Assembly (NCBI GenBank): GCA_007570785.1
Contig: ML662442.1
Span: 30,949,681 to 31,013,680 of the forward strand
Direction of reading: 5' to 3'
DNA: 64,000 nt
From: Antilocapra americana
Lineage: Eukaryota; Chordata; Mammalia; Artiodactyla; Antilocapridae
Shown here one piece after another: positions 36,211 through 46,498 of this stretch; position 1 is the first letter of the stretch; every line of letters starts with the position of its first letter. The notes below the pieces were generated by a model, which was given only the letters and a program-made list of their open reading frames with translations, was not told the origin of the DNA and did no database searches. A program made the translations under genes and the position numbers.

Positions 36211-36937
36211 GTAAGTATAATAGATCTAAAAATACATCAGTAGGTAATAAACTGCTTACTTGATCATATTAATTGGTTTATCTGAGTTTAATTTTATATC
36301 TGATTAATTTTCTACATGAAATAGAGTCATGAAATTCACAATGTTACCTTTGGCTATGCTTCAGTAACCACTAAACCCTGTGAATTTTTTTTTCTAATCT
36401 GGGGTAACCATTTTATGAAAAATATATCCATATTTATACTTCACAGTATTCTTTAGATAAAACCACTAGCAAAGGTACCAACTTCTAGCCTTTTAAAACA
36501 GTATTACAGATTGGCTATATAACAAGTGTTTGTAACTTATAGTTTGAAATAAGTAAAAGAAAAATAGCTCTGGGTATAAAAAAAGTGTAGGATTAAAGGG
36601 AGACCAGTGAAACTCTTGTTCGGGATAGTCTGGGTCTCCAGGCAGACAGGCTAATTTAAAATGAACAGGGCCTCTTGCAGAAGATTCATTTCTGGTTTGT
36701 AGCATTCACTCTCACTTTTGGATGTCTGGTCTATTTGTTTCAAATCTCTGCTCATTTGTAAATAACCAGGAAAGTAGAGCAATTTAGTTAGATTGATAGA
36801 AAGCTAGCTATTTCTCATCACTAATTTTATACTAATGTGTTAGTCTTAGAAGTCTTTCTTTAAACGTTTAATAATGAGAAAATACAGGGACAAGCCCCCA
36901 AAAGGTGATTAAATGTTAGGGCTATCAGGTTATCATA

Positions 36938-37249
36938 TATCAGGGCTTACCTGGTAGCTCAGTTGGCAAAGAATCCACCTGCAATGCAGAAGACCCCGGT
37001 TCGATTTCTGGGTTGGGAAGATCTGCTGGAGAAGGGATAGGATCCTCACTCTGGTATTCTTGGGCTTCCCTTGTGGCTCAGCTAGTAAAGAATCCACCTG
37101 CAATGCAGGAGACCTGGGTTTGATCCCTGGGTAGCTAAGATCCCCTGTAGAAGGAGAAGGCTATCCATCCAGTATTCTGGCCTGGAGAAGTTCATGGACT
37201 GTATAGTCCATGGGGTCACAGAGAGTCAGACACAACCGAGAGACTTTCA
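36938..37249 (+). mobile_element. Dimeric Bov-tA SINE with a single TSD
   Basis: Two tRNA-headed units lie in tandem: a truncated first unit (about 36945-37065, ending TATTCTTG) and a second unit starting GGCTTCCCTTGTGGCTCAGC. One 16-bp TSD (CTATCAGGTTATCATA) at 36922-36937 and 37250-37265 brackets both, so they were inserted together. Confidence 0.9.
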
Positions 37250-38379
37250 CTATCAGGTTATCATAGTGGATCATACATCCTACTTCATTCCTATCGTTCC
37301 ATTATAGTCATTACTACTACTTTCTTTCAGGCTCCTAAACTGTCCTGTTTTGGATTATAAGATATGCAGTCACTCTGTCATTAACATACGAGTCTCTGAC
37401 ATGCTGAAGCATTACAAAAAAGATACGATATTTACCAGAAACCAACACTCAAGCATATATTCAGGAAATTGGGACTTCTTTTTTTTTCATAAATAGAGAA
37501 AAGTTTAAGGAAAAATTACAAACATAAAGTTGAACTCTCAGGATAAAGAAAGTCAATATTTCACTCCACGTCCTAAATCTGTATTCTTTCCCCAAACTGA
37601 CTAGAGTCATAGCTATTAGCATGTTGAAACTTGAATTGAGATTTCTTTTCAAACATTCCACACCAGACAATATGTGGAATATATGATTCCTTCAGCTCAC
37701 TTGGAAAGCTAAAAATTTCAGCTGACCCTGCCAGGATCTTAACCTGTGGTTCCAGGGAGTCTAAGCACTGCACAGCTGATGTGCCACTGAGCCAGCCCCT
37801 CCAGAATTACGCGTATGACTGTCGTATATTCGGCAGTTGGAATATAAGCTTGACTATTTCTCTGCTTTCCTACTGGGAAGGAGTATTGCATGAAGGATGC
37901 TTCATCTGACCTTTGCCTGCCTACTTGCATATCACCACTGTCTAAACTCATGACTCTAGTGGATGAACATGAGATAATTTCAGACAACCTACTATTGGGC
38001 TTTCAAGACACTTCATGGATATCTGACTTTCTCAGGACTGAAAGGTCTTTATTCTGTTTGGAACTCATGCATTTTTTGGTAGAGCTAAGCTAATTTGGTT
38101 CTTTTGCTTTTAGTAGTAGTGCATGTGGTTTTACTGGTAGGATTGTATGAGTGCATGAGGAAAGCTCGAGTTATTCAAATAATGAAAATGCCAATTGTTT
38201 AAAATTTTGTGACTGAGGGCTCTCATAAGTCATACTTATAAATACAAAATTGAAACAAAGAATTTAAAATAAGCATCAACAGCCTACTGTTTGGTGAGTG
38301 GTTATATCAGCTGTGCAATGTGAGCCTTATGCTGGGAGCAAAGGAAAATAAGCTGTAATGGTGCTCTGTGACAACCTAG

Positions 38380-38520
38380 AGGAGTGTGGCGGGGAGTGGG
38401 AGGCAAGTTCAAGATGGAGGGGATACATGTATATTTATGGCTGATTCATGTTGTTGTATGGCAGAAACCAACACAACATTATAAAGCAAGTATCCTCCAA
38501 TTAAAAATAAATTTAAAAAG
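38380..38520 (+). mobile_element. Ruminant L1-type tail, sense
   Basis: A G-rich stretch (GGAGTGTGGCGGGGAGTGGG) is followed by TATTTATGGCTGATTCATGT, then GCAGAAACCAACACAACATT, and an A-rich end TTAAAAATAAATTTAAAAAG. This is the commonly seen 3' end of an L1-type element in ruminants. Start point uncertain. Confidence 0.65.
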
Positions 38521-38572
38521 ATAATCGCTGACCTCAGGAGCTTGCCATTTAATGGGGGAGGTAAAACATATT

Positions 38573-38770
38573 GGTTCCCCTTGTGGCTCAGCTGGTAAAG
38601 AATCTGCCTGCCATATGGGAGACCTGGGTTTGATCCCTGGGTTGGGAAGATCCCCTGGAGAAGGGAAAGGCTACCCACTCCAGTATTCTGGCCCAGAGAA
38701 TTCTGTGGACTGTATGGTCCATGGGGTCACAAAGAGTCATACGTGACTGAGTGACTTTCACTTTCACTTT
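38573..38770 (+). mobile_element. Bov-tA SINE
   Basis: A copy of the subfamily with the GGACTGTATGGTCCATGG dyad and a CTTTCACTTTCACTTTT tail. It follows an L1 tail. Confidence 0.9.
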
Positions 38771-39897
38771 TAAGACATATCCTGTGCAAAAAGTAAAACG
38801 ACGAGAGATGTGTAAAACAGCAATAAAAGGAAGTAGTAAATGGAATGTAGAAGACAGTGACACAGCCATGCTGACTGAGAGCCACAGTTGGTCTTACAAG
38901 TTCAGAGATGAGCGATCAACAGATGTTGCAGAGGGCTTGGGTAGCATCCTTGAGGATATGGAGTCTCAAGCTGGGTCTTTAAAAATGAAAGATGGGTGGT
39001 AAGAGCATTTCAGGTTTAGGAAAACTGCATTAGCATAAGTACTTGAGATCTTTTCCTGTGTGGTCCCTCAGATGGAATTTCACTTGTGTAAAACTCTCAC
39101 CTATTGGGTACAGAAGCTACTGTGGAATAAATTTCAAATTTTAATCATCATCTTGCAAAGCATCCTGACTGTTTTCAACTTCTATGCCAATATTCTAGTA
39201 TAGATGGGCAATCTTAATGACATAAATGCATTTTAATCTTTGAAAAATGTAACATGTTTTATTGTTATAAAAATAATATTTGCCCATTGTATGAAGAAAA
39301 CAATACAAATCACCCATGATTCCACAACTAGGGAGGACCACTGCTAACACTTGGTAGATTTCATTCTAATATTCTTTCCATGTATGTGAGTAAGTGTATT
39401 ACGAAAAACAATGAATATACACTCTGTACTTGGCATTTTAAAATAAAGCATGCCATTATATAGAAAGCATCCTTCAGGTCTGCTGAGAAGAATAACCTGG
39501 ATGTATCTGGATTCAAAAATGAATGTGTTCACTAATAATTATAATGCAAATTTGTTTTGGTTTATTTTGATTCTAGTCTATGAGTGATTTTGTGAAATAA
39601 GTTCTGAGAGTAAGGCACTGCCACATGTTTATAACAGCAATCAGAAATAAAATATTAAGATTTACCCTGAGAAGTGAGGTAAAATATGATGTGGTATAAG
39701 TTATACATTTCCATATGGCTTTTTACCTGGATTTAGTTCATTTTTCTATTATGGGTCTATTTTTTTCAGTCATATTTGGTTATTATATCAATAGTGTTGT
39801 TTAGTATAAACTTTAAAAATGTATTGTTACCACCGTTTTCTAAAGAAAAAGAAAGTAATATTTTATTTGGTAAATTATGTTTTTTTTTCCTTTATAG

Positions 39898-40030
39898 TCT
39901 GGCATAGATTAAAGAATCAAAACACTCCCAAGGAAGGGCTGACGGTTCTCATAAACGAAGACAAAGAGTTGGCTGAACTTCGAGGTCTGGCTACTGGAGT
40001 AGGGCTGGCAAACGCCTGCTATGCGATACA
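39898..40030 (+). CDS. ROS1: ROS1 exon 35 (juxtamembrane segment)
   Basis: This 133-bp exon reads VWHRLKNQNTPKEGLTVLIN, then EDKELAELRGLATGVGLANA, ending CYAI with a split His codon before GTACGT. The basic WHRLKNQ stretch directly follows the membrane helix. Human ROS1, from memory, has HRRLKNQ, so one Arg appears to be missing here. A Bov-A fragment lies about 45 bp downstream. Confidence 0.95.
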
Positions 40031-40074
40031 GTACGTAACCTGGGCTGGCATTATGGAACACCTAGATGAAAAGT

Positions 40075-40130
40075 GTGTGCGTGCTAAGTCACTTCAGTTG
40101 TGTTGTACTCTGTGGTCCTATTGTGGGCGA
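40075..40130 (-). mobile_element. Bov-A SINE fragment, antisense
   Basis: GCGTGCTAAGTCACTTCAGT and the following bases match only the outer end of an antisense Bov-tA/BovB unit. It lies about 45 bp after exon 35. Confidence 0.65.
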
Positions 40131-41308
40131 CTCTAAAAACAGTGTCCATGAGTGCCACGTTGCCCAGGACTGTCCTGGTTTATGCCCATTATTCTGGCAT
40201 ATTGACAAATAACATCCCCCTTCACTCTCAAATGTAACCTGGGATGAATGGCAAATTATGTCGTTATCCTACCCTAAGAAATATGAACAAAAATCAGTTG
40301 TTTTCTAGTGTTTTAGCACACAATGAAAAAATAAGTAAAACAAAGAGATAAATACTACGTGGAAGGGAGTAGATGGTAATATGATCGATTCAGCAAGAAG
40401 AGATAGATCCTCTTGTGTGTGCTATTAAGCCAATTTTATTCTGTTTTCAGAAATTGTATGGTGATTGTCTACAAAACTTCTCTAAAATATGTGAGGTTTG
40501 AACTTCCATTGTCATCATAATTTAAGAAAATATTTAAATGTCTCATTTAAAAGACACTATATTTTCTCCATGCAAAAAGGATTATATATAGTTATAGGCC
40601 TTGTTTCTAGAAATTTATTTAAAGACATAAGAACACAGGACTTGAAGTAGACACAGAGGTGACCTAAATCTGCTTTTCAGAGATGACTTTTCCTTGAGAA
40701 AACATGCAGTGTATCTGATTTTCAAGATTCTCTTTTAAAAACTCAAAGCATTTTCAATGCTGAAGAATTTTCTCCCCCTCATAATATTTCAGGTGAGAAG
40801 CTTGACTTTCGAAAAGTTAACCTGATGGGCAAGAAATGATGCTGTGGTCATAGTAAATTTTGTATTACATGAGAGATTAGGTGTATGAAGTAAAGTAAAA
40901 GCTTTGCACTCATAAGCCCAGTTGTATTTATTACTAATTTGCAGTAGTTTTTTATACAAATAGGTGATGTAAAGAAAATACGAACTGGTAAGTTTAACAA
41001 AACAAACTACAGTGAAAAATTTTGAGGCAGTGGACTCACAGGCATGTTATCAAAAGGAAGCTGCCTAGAAGTGAAGCAACCTAGTCTGTCTAGGTTTTGG
41101 AAGGCAGAAGGAATATTCTAGAAGGTGGAATAGGAATGGAATAGGAAAGCAGACACAACACCATGTCACATCGAAGGCACTAGAGTGTTGCCAAACCATG
41201 AGATTTCTCTTCCTCTTTCTCCTCCGTTTCCACTCTCAAACACTAACACCCACATCCACTTATAAACCATATACACTTTGGGAGACCAAAAATAATGTTG
41301 TTTTCCAG
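40131..41308 (+). other. ROS1 intron 35, 3' part
   Basis: No repeat or gene recognised in about 1.2 kb before the first kinase exon. Confidence 0.5.
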
Positions 41309-41471
41309 TTCTCTTCCGACCCAAGAGGAGATTGAAAATCTTCCTGCCTTCCCTCGGGAAAAACTGACTCTGCGTCTCTTGCTGGGAAGTGGGGCCTTTG
41401 GAGAAGTGTATGAAGGGACAGCGGTAGACATCTTAGGAGTTGGAAGTGGAGAAACCAAAGTAGCTGTGAAG
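41309..41471 (+). CDS. ROS1: ROS1 exon 36 (kinase N-lobe: P-loop and VAVK lysine)
   Basis: This 163-bp exon follows TTTTCCAG. It reads [20 protein letters not shown], then [18 protein letters not shown], ending TKVAVK before [15 protein letters not shown] is the ATP-binding glycine-rich loop, and the final Lys of VAVK is the catalytic ATP-anchoring lysine (K1980 in human numbering). ROS1 oncogenic fusions always keep this exon. An antisense BovB fragment starts 51 bp after it. Confidence 0.98.
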
Positions 41472-41521
41472 GTAATGTCGATCTTTTAACTCCTAAGCTT
41501 GTTATGTGTGCATTATTGACA

Positions 41522-42516
41522 GTTTCAGTTTCAGTCCAGTCGCTCAGTCGTGTCCAACTCTTTGTGACCCCACGGACTGCAGCACGCCAGACCTCCCTGT
41601 CCATTACCAACTCCCGGAGTCTAGCCAAACTCATGTCCATTGAGTCAGTGATGCCATCCAACCATCTCATCCTCTATCGTCCCCTTTGCCTCTTGCCTTC
41701 AATCTTTCCCAGCATCAGGGTCTTTTCAAATGAGTCAGTTCTTCACATCAGGTAACCAAAGTATTGGAGTTTCAGCTTCAACATCAGTCCTTCCAATGAA
41801 TATTCAGGATTGATTTCCTTTAGGATGGACTGGTTGGATCTCCTTGCAGTCCAAGGAACTCTCAAGAGTTTTATCCAATACCACAGTTCAAAAGCATCAA
41901 TTCTTCGGCTCTCAGCTTTGTTTACAGTCCAGCTCTCACATCCACACATGACTACTGGAAAAACCATAGCCTTGACTAGACAGACCTTTGTTGGCAAAGT
42001 AAAGTCTCTGCTTTTTAATATGCTGTCTAGGTTGGTCATAACTTTCCTTCCAAGGGGTAAGTGTCTTTAATTTCATGGCTGCAGTCACCATCTGCAGTGA
42101 TTTTGGAGCCCCCCAAAATAAAGTCAGCCACTGTTTCCACTGTTTCCCCATCTGTTTGCCATGAAGTGATGGGACTGCATGCCATGATCTTAGTTTTCTG
42201 AATGTTGAGCTTTAAGCCAAATTTTTCACTCCGTCTTTCACTTTCATCAAGAGGCTTTTTAGTTCCTCTTCACTTTCTGCCATAAGGGTGGTGTCATCTG
42301 CATATCTGAGGTTATTGATATTTCTCCTGGCATCTTGATTCCAGCTTGTGCTTCATCCAGCCCAGCGTTTCTCATGATATACTCTGCATATAAGTTAAAT
42401 AAACAGGGTGACAATATACAGCCTTGACGTACTCCTTTTCCTATTTGGAACCAGTCTGTTGTTCCATGTCCAGTTCTAACTGTTGCTTCGTAACCTGCCT
42501 ACAGATTTCTCAAGAG
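41522..42516 (-). mobile_element. BovB (RTE-clade LINE) 3' fragment, antisense
   Basis: A 995-bp insertion reads antisense to ROS1. The minus strand encodes broken BovB reverse-transcriptase C-terminal pieces such as KSRDFTLPTKVCLVKAMVFP and RRSNQSILKEINPEYSLEGL, then [20 protein letters not shown]. Its 3' end carries the Bov-A-like unit shared with Bov-tA SINEs. A 12-bp TSD (GCATTATTGACA) lies at 41510-41521 and 42517-42528. BovB is known to have entered ruminant genomes by horizontal transfer. It begins 51 bp after ROS1 exon 36. Confidence 0.93.
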
Positions 42517-42744
42517 GCATTATTGACAAGAACTTACTTAAAAGTAACAGTGAGAAAAGAGGAGTGATCTTGACTGAAAAGATGACTGGGAGAAGGTAGA
42601 AGCCTATCCATGGCTACAGAAATCACAGTACTCTTTCCATTTTCTGCATTGGTCCTGTTATTAACAGTTACCTCTGAGGTTACTAATTCACTAAGACCCA
42701 GCAGAGAGTTTTTCCCTTCAAATATACTCTAAGAGAACTGCAGT

Positions 42745-43110
42745 GCTTGGTGCTAGAGCAGATAGTAAATACTTTAGACTTGCTAGCCAAACGGTGTCAT
42801 TTCCAGCTATGCAGCTCTGTCACTGCAGTGTGAAATCAGCCACGGTCAATATGTGAACAAATGAGTGTGGTTGTGATCCAGTAAAATTTTATTTATAAAA
42901 ATGGAAATTTCAATTTCATATAATTTTCATGTGTTATGCAATCCTCTTATTTTTTATAAGTTTTTTCAACCATTTCAAAATGTAACAAATTAATTATACC
43001 TCAATGAAACTGGAAAAACAAAACCATAACACCTATTTTCAGATTATAACTGTACAAAAATAGATGATAGGCTAGAATTGGTCCACAGGTTGCTGACCCC
43101 TGTACTACAA
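42745..43110 (+). mobile_element. hAT-type MER relic, possibly interrupted
   Basis: GAGCAGATAGTAAATACTTT, CCAGTAAAATTTTATTTATA and GTCCACAGGTTGCTGACCCC are from the same family as 35265-35460. The middle holds about 100 bp of AT-rich DNA not in that family, perhaps a nested fragment. Confidence 0.5.
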
Positions 43111-43706
43111 AATTATTCATCATAATATATTTGATGCAATTAAAAGGAAGCACTGGATTACTGATTACTGCTTGTTAAGAATTTATTGCTTTGAGAAGTT
43201 GGCAGAGAAGTTGCAAAATTCTCTCCACTTCCAGTTGATAGCATTTTAACATACCTTAATCTCAAATGGTTTAGTGTTTCTTTTTCTTACATAACAAGAT
43301 GACTTCTGGTTTTGGTGCAGTACTGTGTCCAGCCAGAGCTAGTATATCTGAAATTCTTTCCACTTTGTGCATGAGTGGTGCCTCGTGGTTCCAAGATGGC
43401 TGCCAAAGAATGAAGCATCACATCTTCATTCAGGATATGGAAAGGGGGAAGGATAGTGTTAGATGTGTATGTTCATGAAAGTTAAAGTGTTCCACACACC
43501 TCCTCAACAATTTACCCCTCACATTTCTTTGATCAGGACTGAGTCATATGCCCACCCTTGCCTGCAAGAAAGGCTGGGGAATTGGAGAACATAGGTTTTT
43601 TTTATGATAAAGGTGGATATCACAAAACAAAGGTTGTCTCCATTAACCTACTGAGCTCACAGAAATGTCTGCTATACTGATTCCTGGCTTGTTTTATGTT
43701 GTGCAG

Positions 43707-43771
43707 ACTTTGAAGAAGGGCTCCACAGACCAGGAGAAGATTGAATTCCTGAAGGAGGCACATCTGATGAG
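43707..43771 (+). CDS. ROS1: ROS1 exon 37 (kinase alpha-C helix)
   Basis: This 65-bp exon reads TLKKGSTDQEKIEFLKEAHL and then M, with a split Ser codon before GTATTA. It carries the alpha-C helix, whose Glu (in LKEAHLM) salt-bridges the VAVK lysine in the active kinase. It is too short for ORF-length detection and was placed by the exact protein match, the GTGCAG acceptor and the phases. Confidence 0.97.
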
Positions 43772-44532
43772 GTATTAGGCAGTTCTGAAATAATTTTCCC
43801 TTGGTATGGGTAGGCAGCTTTTATATATGATTAGTGGATTTTTAACTTTCAAAAGCAGCTGACATTGCAGATTATGTTCAAAATAAGCATGGCTGAAATT
43901 TAAAAGGAAGTATGTCCGGAGTGACAAGTATTCTGTAGAACAGATTTTTATGATAGATTCTCTGAGATTGGGCACAGGCAGTCCTTAGACAATAGGTCTT
44001 CTTTACTTTTACCTCCAATAAGAAGCATGTTTTGCAAGGGACTTCTGAGGCTGATAAGCTTTAAATATGCTTATGTTCTTCTAAATATGTAATCATAAGT
44101 CAAGAAGACCAAGTAAGGGAGAGTTCTCTTAAGCACGGTGACATCAATGAAAATATCCTTGGTCTTGGTAAACTTGTCTTCAAGTTAGAGTTAGTTGACA
44201 GTAATGAAAATGACCTAGGTACATTTTAATAACCCCAAGGCGGTGGTCATCAGGGTCCCAGGTTGCAGGTTCTGACCGTTAGACTGGGGCTTATTTGCTT
44301 TGACCTCTTGAGAAAAAAATTGTAGCCAAAACTGTGATTCTGATTTGTTTCTCTAAAAGGCAGAGAATTATTTCATATTTGTCATGACCAAAAATGTAGT
44401 GTTTTAAAATGTCTTTTGAAAAAAGGTATTGGTTAAAATTACTTTCTTTTCCCCAAACATAAAATACTTGATATAGAGGCGGCTCTCGTGGAGGCAGCTA
44501 GCGCGAGGCTGTGGAGCACTGAGCCGCGCGTC

Positions 44533-44580
44533 ATGCCCTGCACTGCCCAGACTAGCGAACAATACAGTCAAGATGGCTAA
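44533..44580 (+). other. 15-codon upstream ORF overlapping the HMGB3-like start
   Basis: An ATG at 44533 opens a 15-codon frame that ends at TAA 44578-44580, overlapping the main ATG at 44573 in another frame. If the retrocopy were transcribed, this uORF could dampen translation of the main frame. Whether the parent 5' UTR has it too is not known from this window. Confidence 0.5.
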
Positions 44581-45175
44581 AGGTGATCCCAAGAAACCAA
44601 AGGGCAAGATGTCTGCTTATGCCTTCTTTGTGCAGACATGCAGAGAGGAACATAAGAAGAAAAACCCAGAGGTTTCTGTCAATTTTGCTGAATTTTCCAA
44701 GAAATGCTCTGAGAGGTGGAAGACCATGTCTGGGAAAGAGAAGTCAAAATTTGATGAAATGGCAAAGGCGGATAAAGTGCACTATGATCAGGAAATGAAG
44801 GATTATGGACCAGCTAAGGGAGGCAAGAAGGACCCTAATACTCCCAAGAGACCACCGTCTGGATTTTGCCTATTCTGCTCTGAATTCCGCCCCAAGATCA
44901 AGTCTACAAACCCTGGCATCTCTATTGGAGATGTGGCAAAGAAGCTGGGTGAGATGTGGAATAACTTAAGTGACAGTGAGAAGCAGCCATACATCAACAA
45001 AGCAGCGAAACTGAAGGAGAAGTATGAGAAGGATGTCGCAGAGTATAAGTCTAAAGGCAAGTTTGATGGCGCCAAGGATCCTGCTATAGTTGCCCGGAAA
45101 AAGGTGGAAGAGGAAGATGAGGAGGAGGAGGAGGAAGAGAAGGAGGAGGAGGAGGAGGAGGAAGAGGATGAATAA
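44573..45175 (+). CDS. HMGB3-like protein ORF (200 aa) in the retrocopy
   Basis: The ORF starts [20 protein letters not shown] with AAGATGG around the start codon. HMG box A lies at about residues 9-79 and HMG box B at about 91-159 ([20 protein letters not shown]). An acidic Glu tail runs from about residue 180, coded by GAGGAGGAGG repeats, ending in EDE then TAA. The start [12 protein letters not shown] and the GPAKGGKK linker identify HMGB3 rather than HMGB1 or HMGB2. HMGB proteins bend DNA and bind distorted DNA in the nucleus. Differences from HMGB3 as I recall it include Cys for a core Phe in box B and a shorter Lys run in the linker. Absence of stops over 200 codons suggests either youth or selection. 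Confidence 0.8.
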   Translation: MAKGDPKKPKGKMSAYAFFVQTCREEHKKKNPEVSVNFAEFSKKCSERWKTMSGKEKSKFDEMAKADKVHYDQEMKDYGPAKGGKKDPNTPKRPPSGFCLFCSEFRPKIKSTNPGISIGDVAKKLGEMWNNLSDSEKQPYINKAAKLKEKYEKDVAEYKSKGKFDGAKDPAIVARKKVEEEDEEEEEEEKEEEEEEEEDE

Positions 45176-46012
45176 AAAAAACTTCTGATCTATCTCTTTG
45201 TGAATACCTTAGAGTAGGGAGCGCCTTGATTGACACACCTCTCACCCAAGACATGTCTATTGCCCTCATTAGGTTTAATTAACCCAATTGGATCATGATC
45301 ATATCTTAGTCTCTCAAAGTGCTCTAGCAATTTTCAGTGGTTTACATTAAGTGGCCATGGGTGTCTGGAGCACCTGGAAACTGTATCAAAGTTGTACATA
45401 TTTCCAAACATTTTTAAAATGAAAAGGCTCTCGTGTTCTCCTCACTCTGTGCACTTTGCTGTTGGTGTGACAAGGCGTTTAAAGATGTTTCTGGCATTTT
45501 TTTTTTTAGTTTGTAAGGTGGTGTGTTAATTGGTCATTGGCTAGAAATCCCGAGTTGTCAACTGTACATATCTATAGTTTGTAAAAAGAACAAAGCAACC
45601 GAGACACACTCTTGATGCTCCTTGCTTGGTGTGGAGGCTGTGGGGGCAATCCCTTCCGGAGGGGCCGTAGCTCAGGGCGTGCACTGTGGGGCTGGACCTG
45701 TGGACACTGCAGTGGGCATCCATTTAGCTTCAGGTTGTCTTGTTTTTGTATATAGCGACATAGCATCCCGCTGCCATTCTTAGCTATGGAAAAGGGGGGG
45801 GGTCAGCAGGCATGAGAAGTGTTTTGGACCCTTTTTAGTTGAAGTGCGGTAGTTTTAAACTTTTTTTAAACAAACTGTAGAACTGTTCATTGTCAACAAA
45901 GCCAAGAGCCACTGCACCAGTGAAAGTTTAAGAATTTTCTGTACTAGACACGATCTGCAATGTTCTGTTACTTTTTTTGTATGTTTAGAATGTTGAAATG
46001 TTTTTGAAGTTA

Positions 46013-46018
46013 AATAAA
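46013..46018 (+). promoter_or_regulatory. Poly(A) signal AATAAA carried by the HMGB3 retrocopy
   Basis: AATAAA lies about 14 bases before the A tract at 46032-46040 that marks the cleavage site of the parent mRNA. It sits in sense orientation in a ROS1 intron, so it could work as an intronic polyadenylation site. Confidence 0.7.
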
Positions 46019-46296
46019 CAGTATTACATTTAAAAAAAAATACTTGATATAAATGCCACTTCTTCTGAAACTACCCCTATTCTATCCACATGACTTGGCC
46101 ACTAGGGGTTGCAATATTACCTCTGTAAGGCAGGCATGGAAAGGAGGCTTTCATTTATTAGAGGGAGAAAAAACCAAAAAACAAAAAACAGGAGTTGAAA
46201 GGAAACCAGAAATAAAGATTTGCTCTGTTTCACAAAGGCCTTCACAAGATTTCTGTCGTTGACATGTCATCCTGCCTGTCTGTTTCCACCCTGTAG

Positions 46297-46426
46297 CAAG
46301 TTTAATCATCCCAACATTCTGAAGCAGCTTGGAGTTTGTCTGCTGAATGAACCCCAGTACATTATCCTGGAACTGATGGAAGGAGGAGACCTTCTTACCT
46401 ATTTGCGTAAAGCCCGGATGACGCCG
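46297..46426 (+). CDS. ROS1: ROS1 exon 38 (kinase hinge and gatekeeper)
   Basis: This 130-bp exon starts after CCCTGTAG. It completes Ser and reads KFNHPNILKQLGVCLLNEPQ, then YIILELMEGGDLLTYLRKAR, ending MTP before GTAGGA. It contains the gatekeeper Leu (IILEL), the hinge ELMEGG and the solvent-front Gly (human G2032). Human ends MAT at this border, so the last residues differ. The HMGB3 retrocopy lies just upstream in the same intron. Confidence 0.97.
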
Positions 46427-46498
46427 GTAGGAAATGGGGTCCACACTATTGGTTTGGTAACGCAGATGACCTTTAACTGCCTCTTAATCTTCTTTTAA

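Larger units (their letters stand above)
36211..39897 (+). other. ROS1 intron 34
   Basis: Holds the dimeric SINE, an L1 tail and a Bov-tA. At 37266-38370 and 38771-39897 I see nothing firm; ACAAATCACCCATGATTCCA near 39305 resembles an old interspersed repeat. Confidence 0.5.
44476..46036 (+). pseudogene. HMGB3: HMGB3 processed retrocopy, near full length, intact reading frame
   Basis: This is an intronless copy of an HMGB3 mRNA inserted in sense in ROS1 intron 37. It holds a GC- and CpG-rich 97-bp 5' UTR, a 200-codon ORF, a long 3' UTR with AATAAA at 46013-46018, and a short A tract. A perfect 15-bp TSD (AAAATACTTGATATA) lies at 44461-44475 and 46037-46051, the mark of L1-driven retroposition. 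The parent gene is X-linked in mammals and ROS1 is autosomal, so this would be an X-to-autosome copy. It may be a silent pseudogene or an expressed retrogene; the sequence cannot say. Confidence 0.93.

Noticed and set aside
44573..45175. HMGB1 retrocopy
   Set aside because: The start [12 protein letters not shown], the GPAKGGKK linker and the 200-residue length fit HMGB3 better than HMGB1 (about 215 residues, MGKGDPKKPRGK start).
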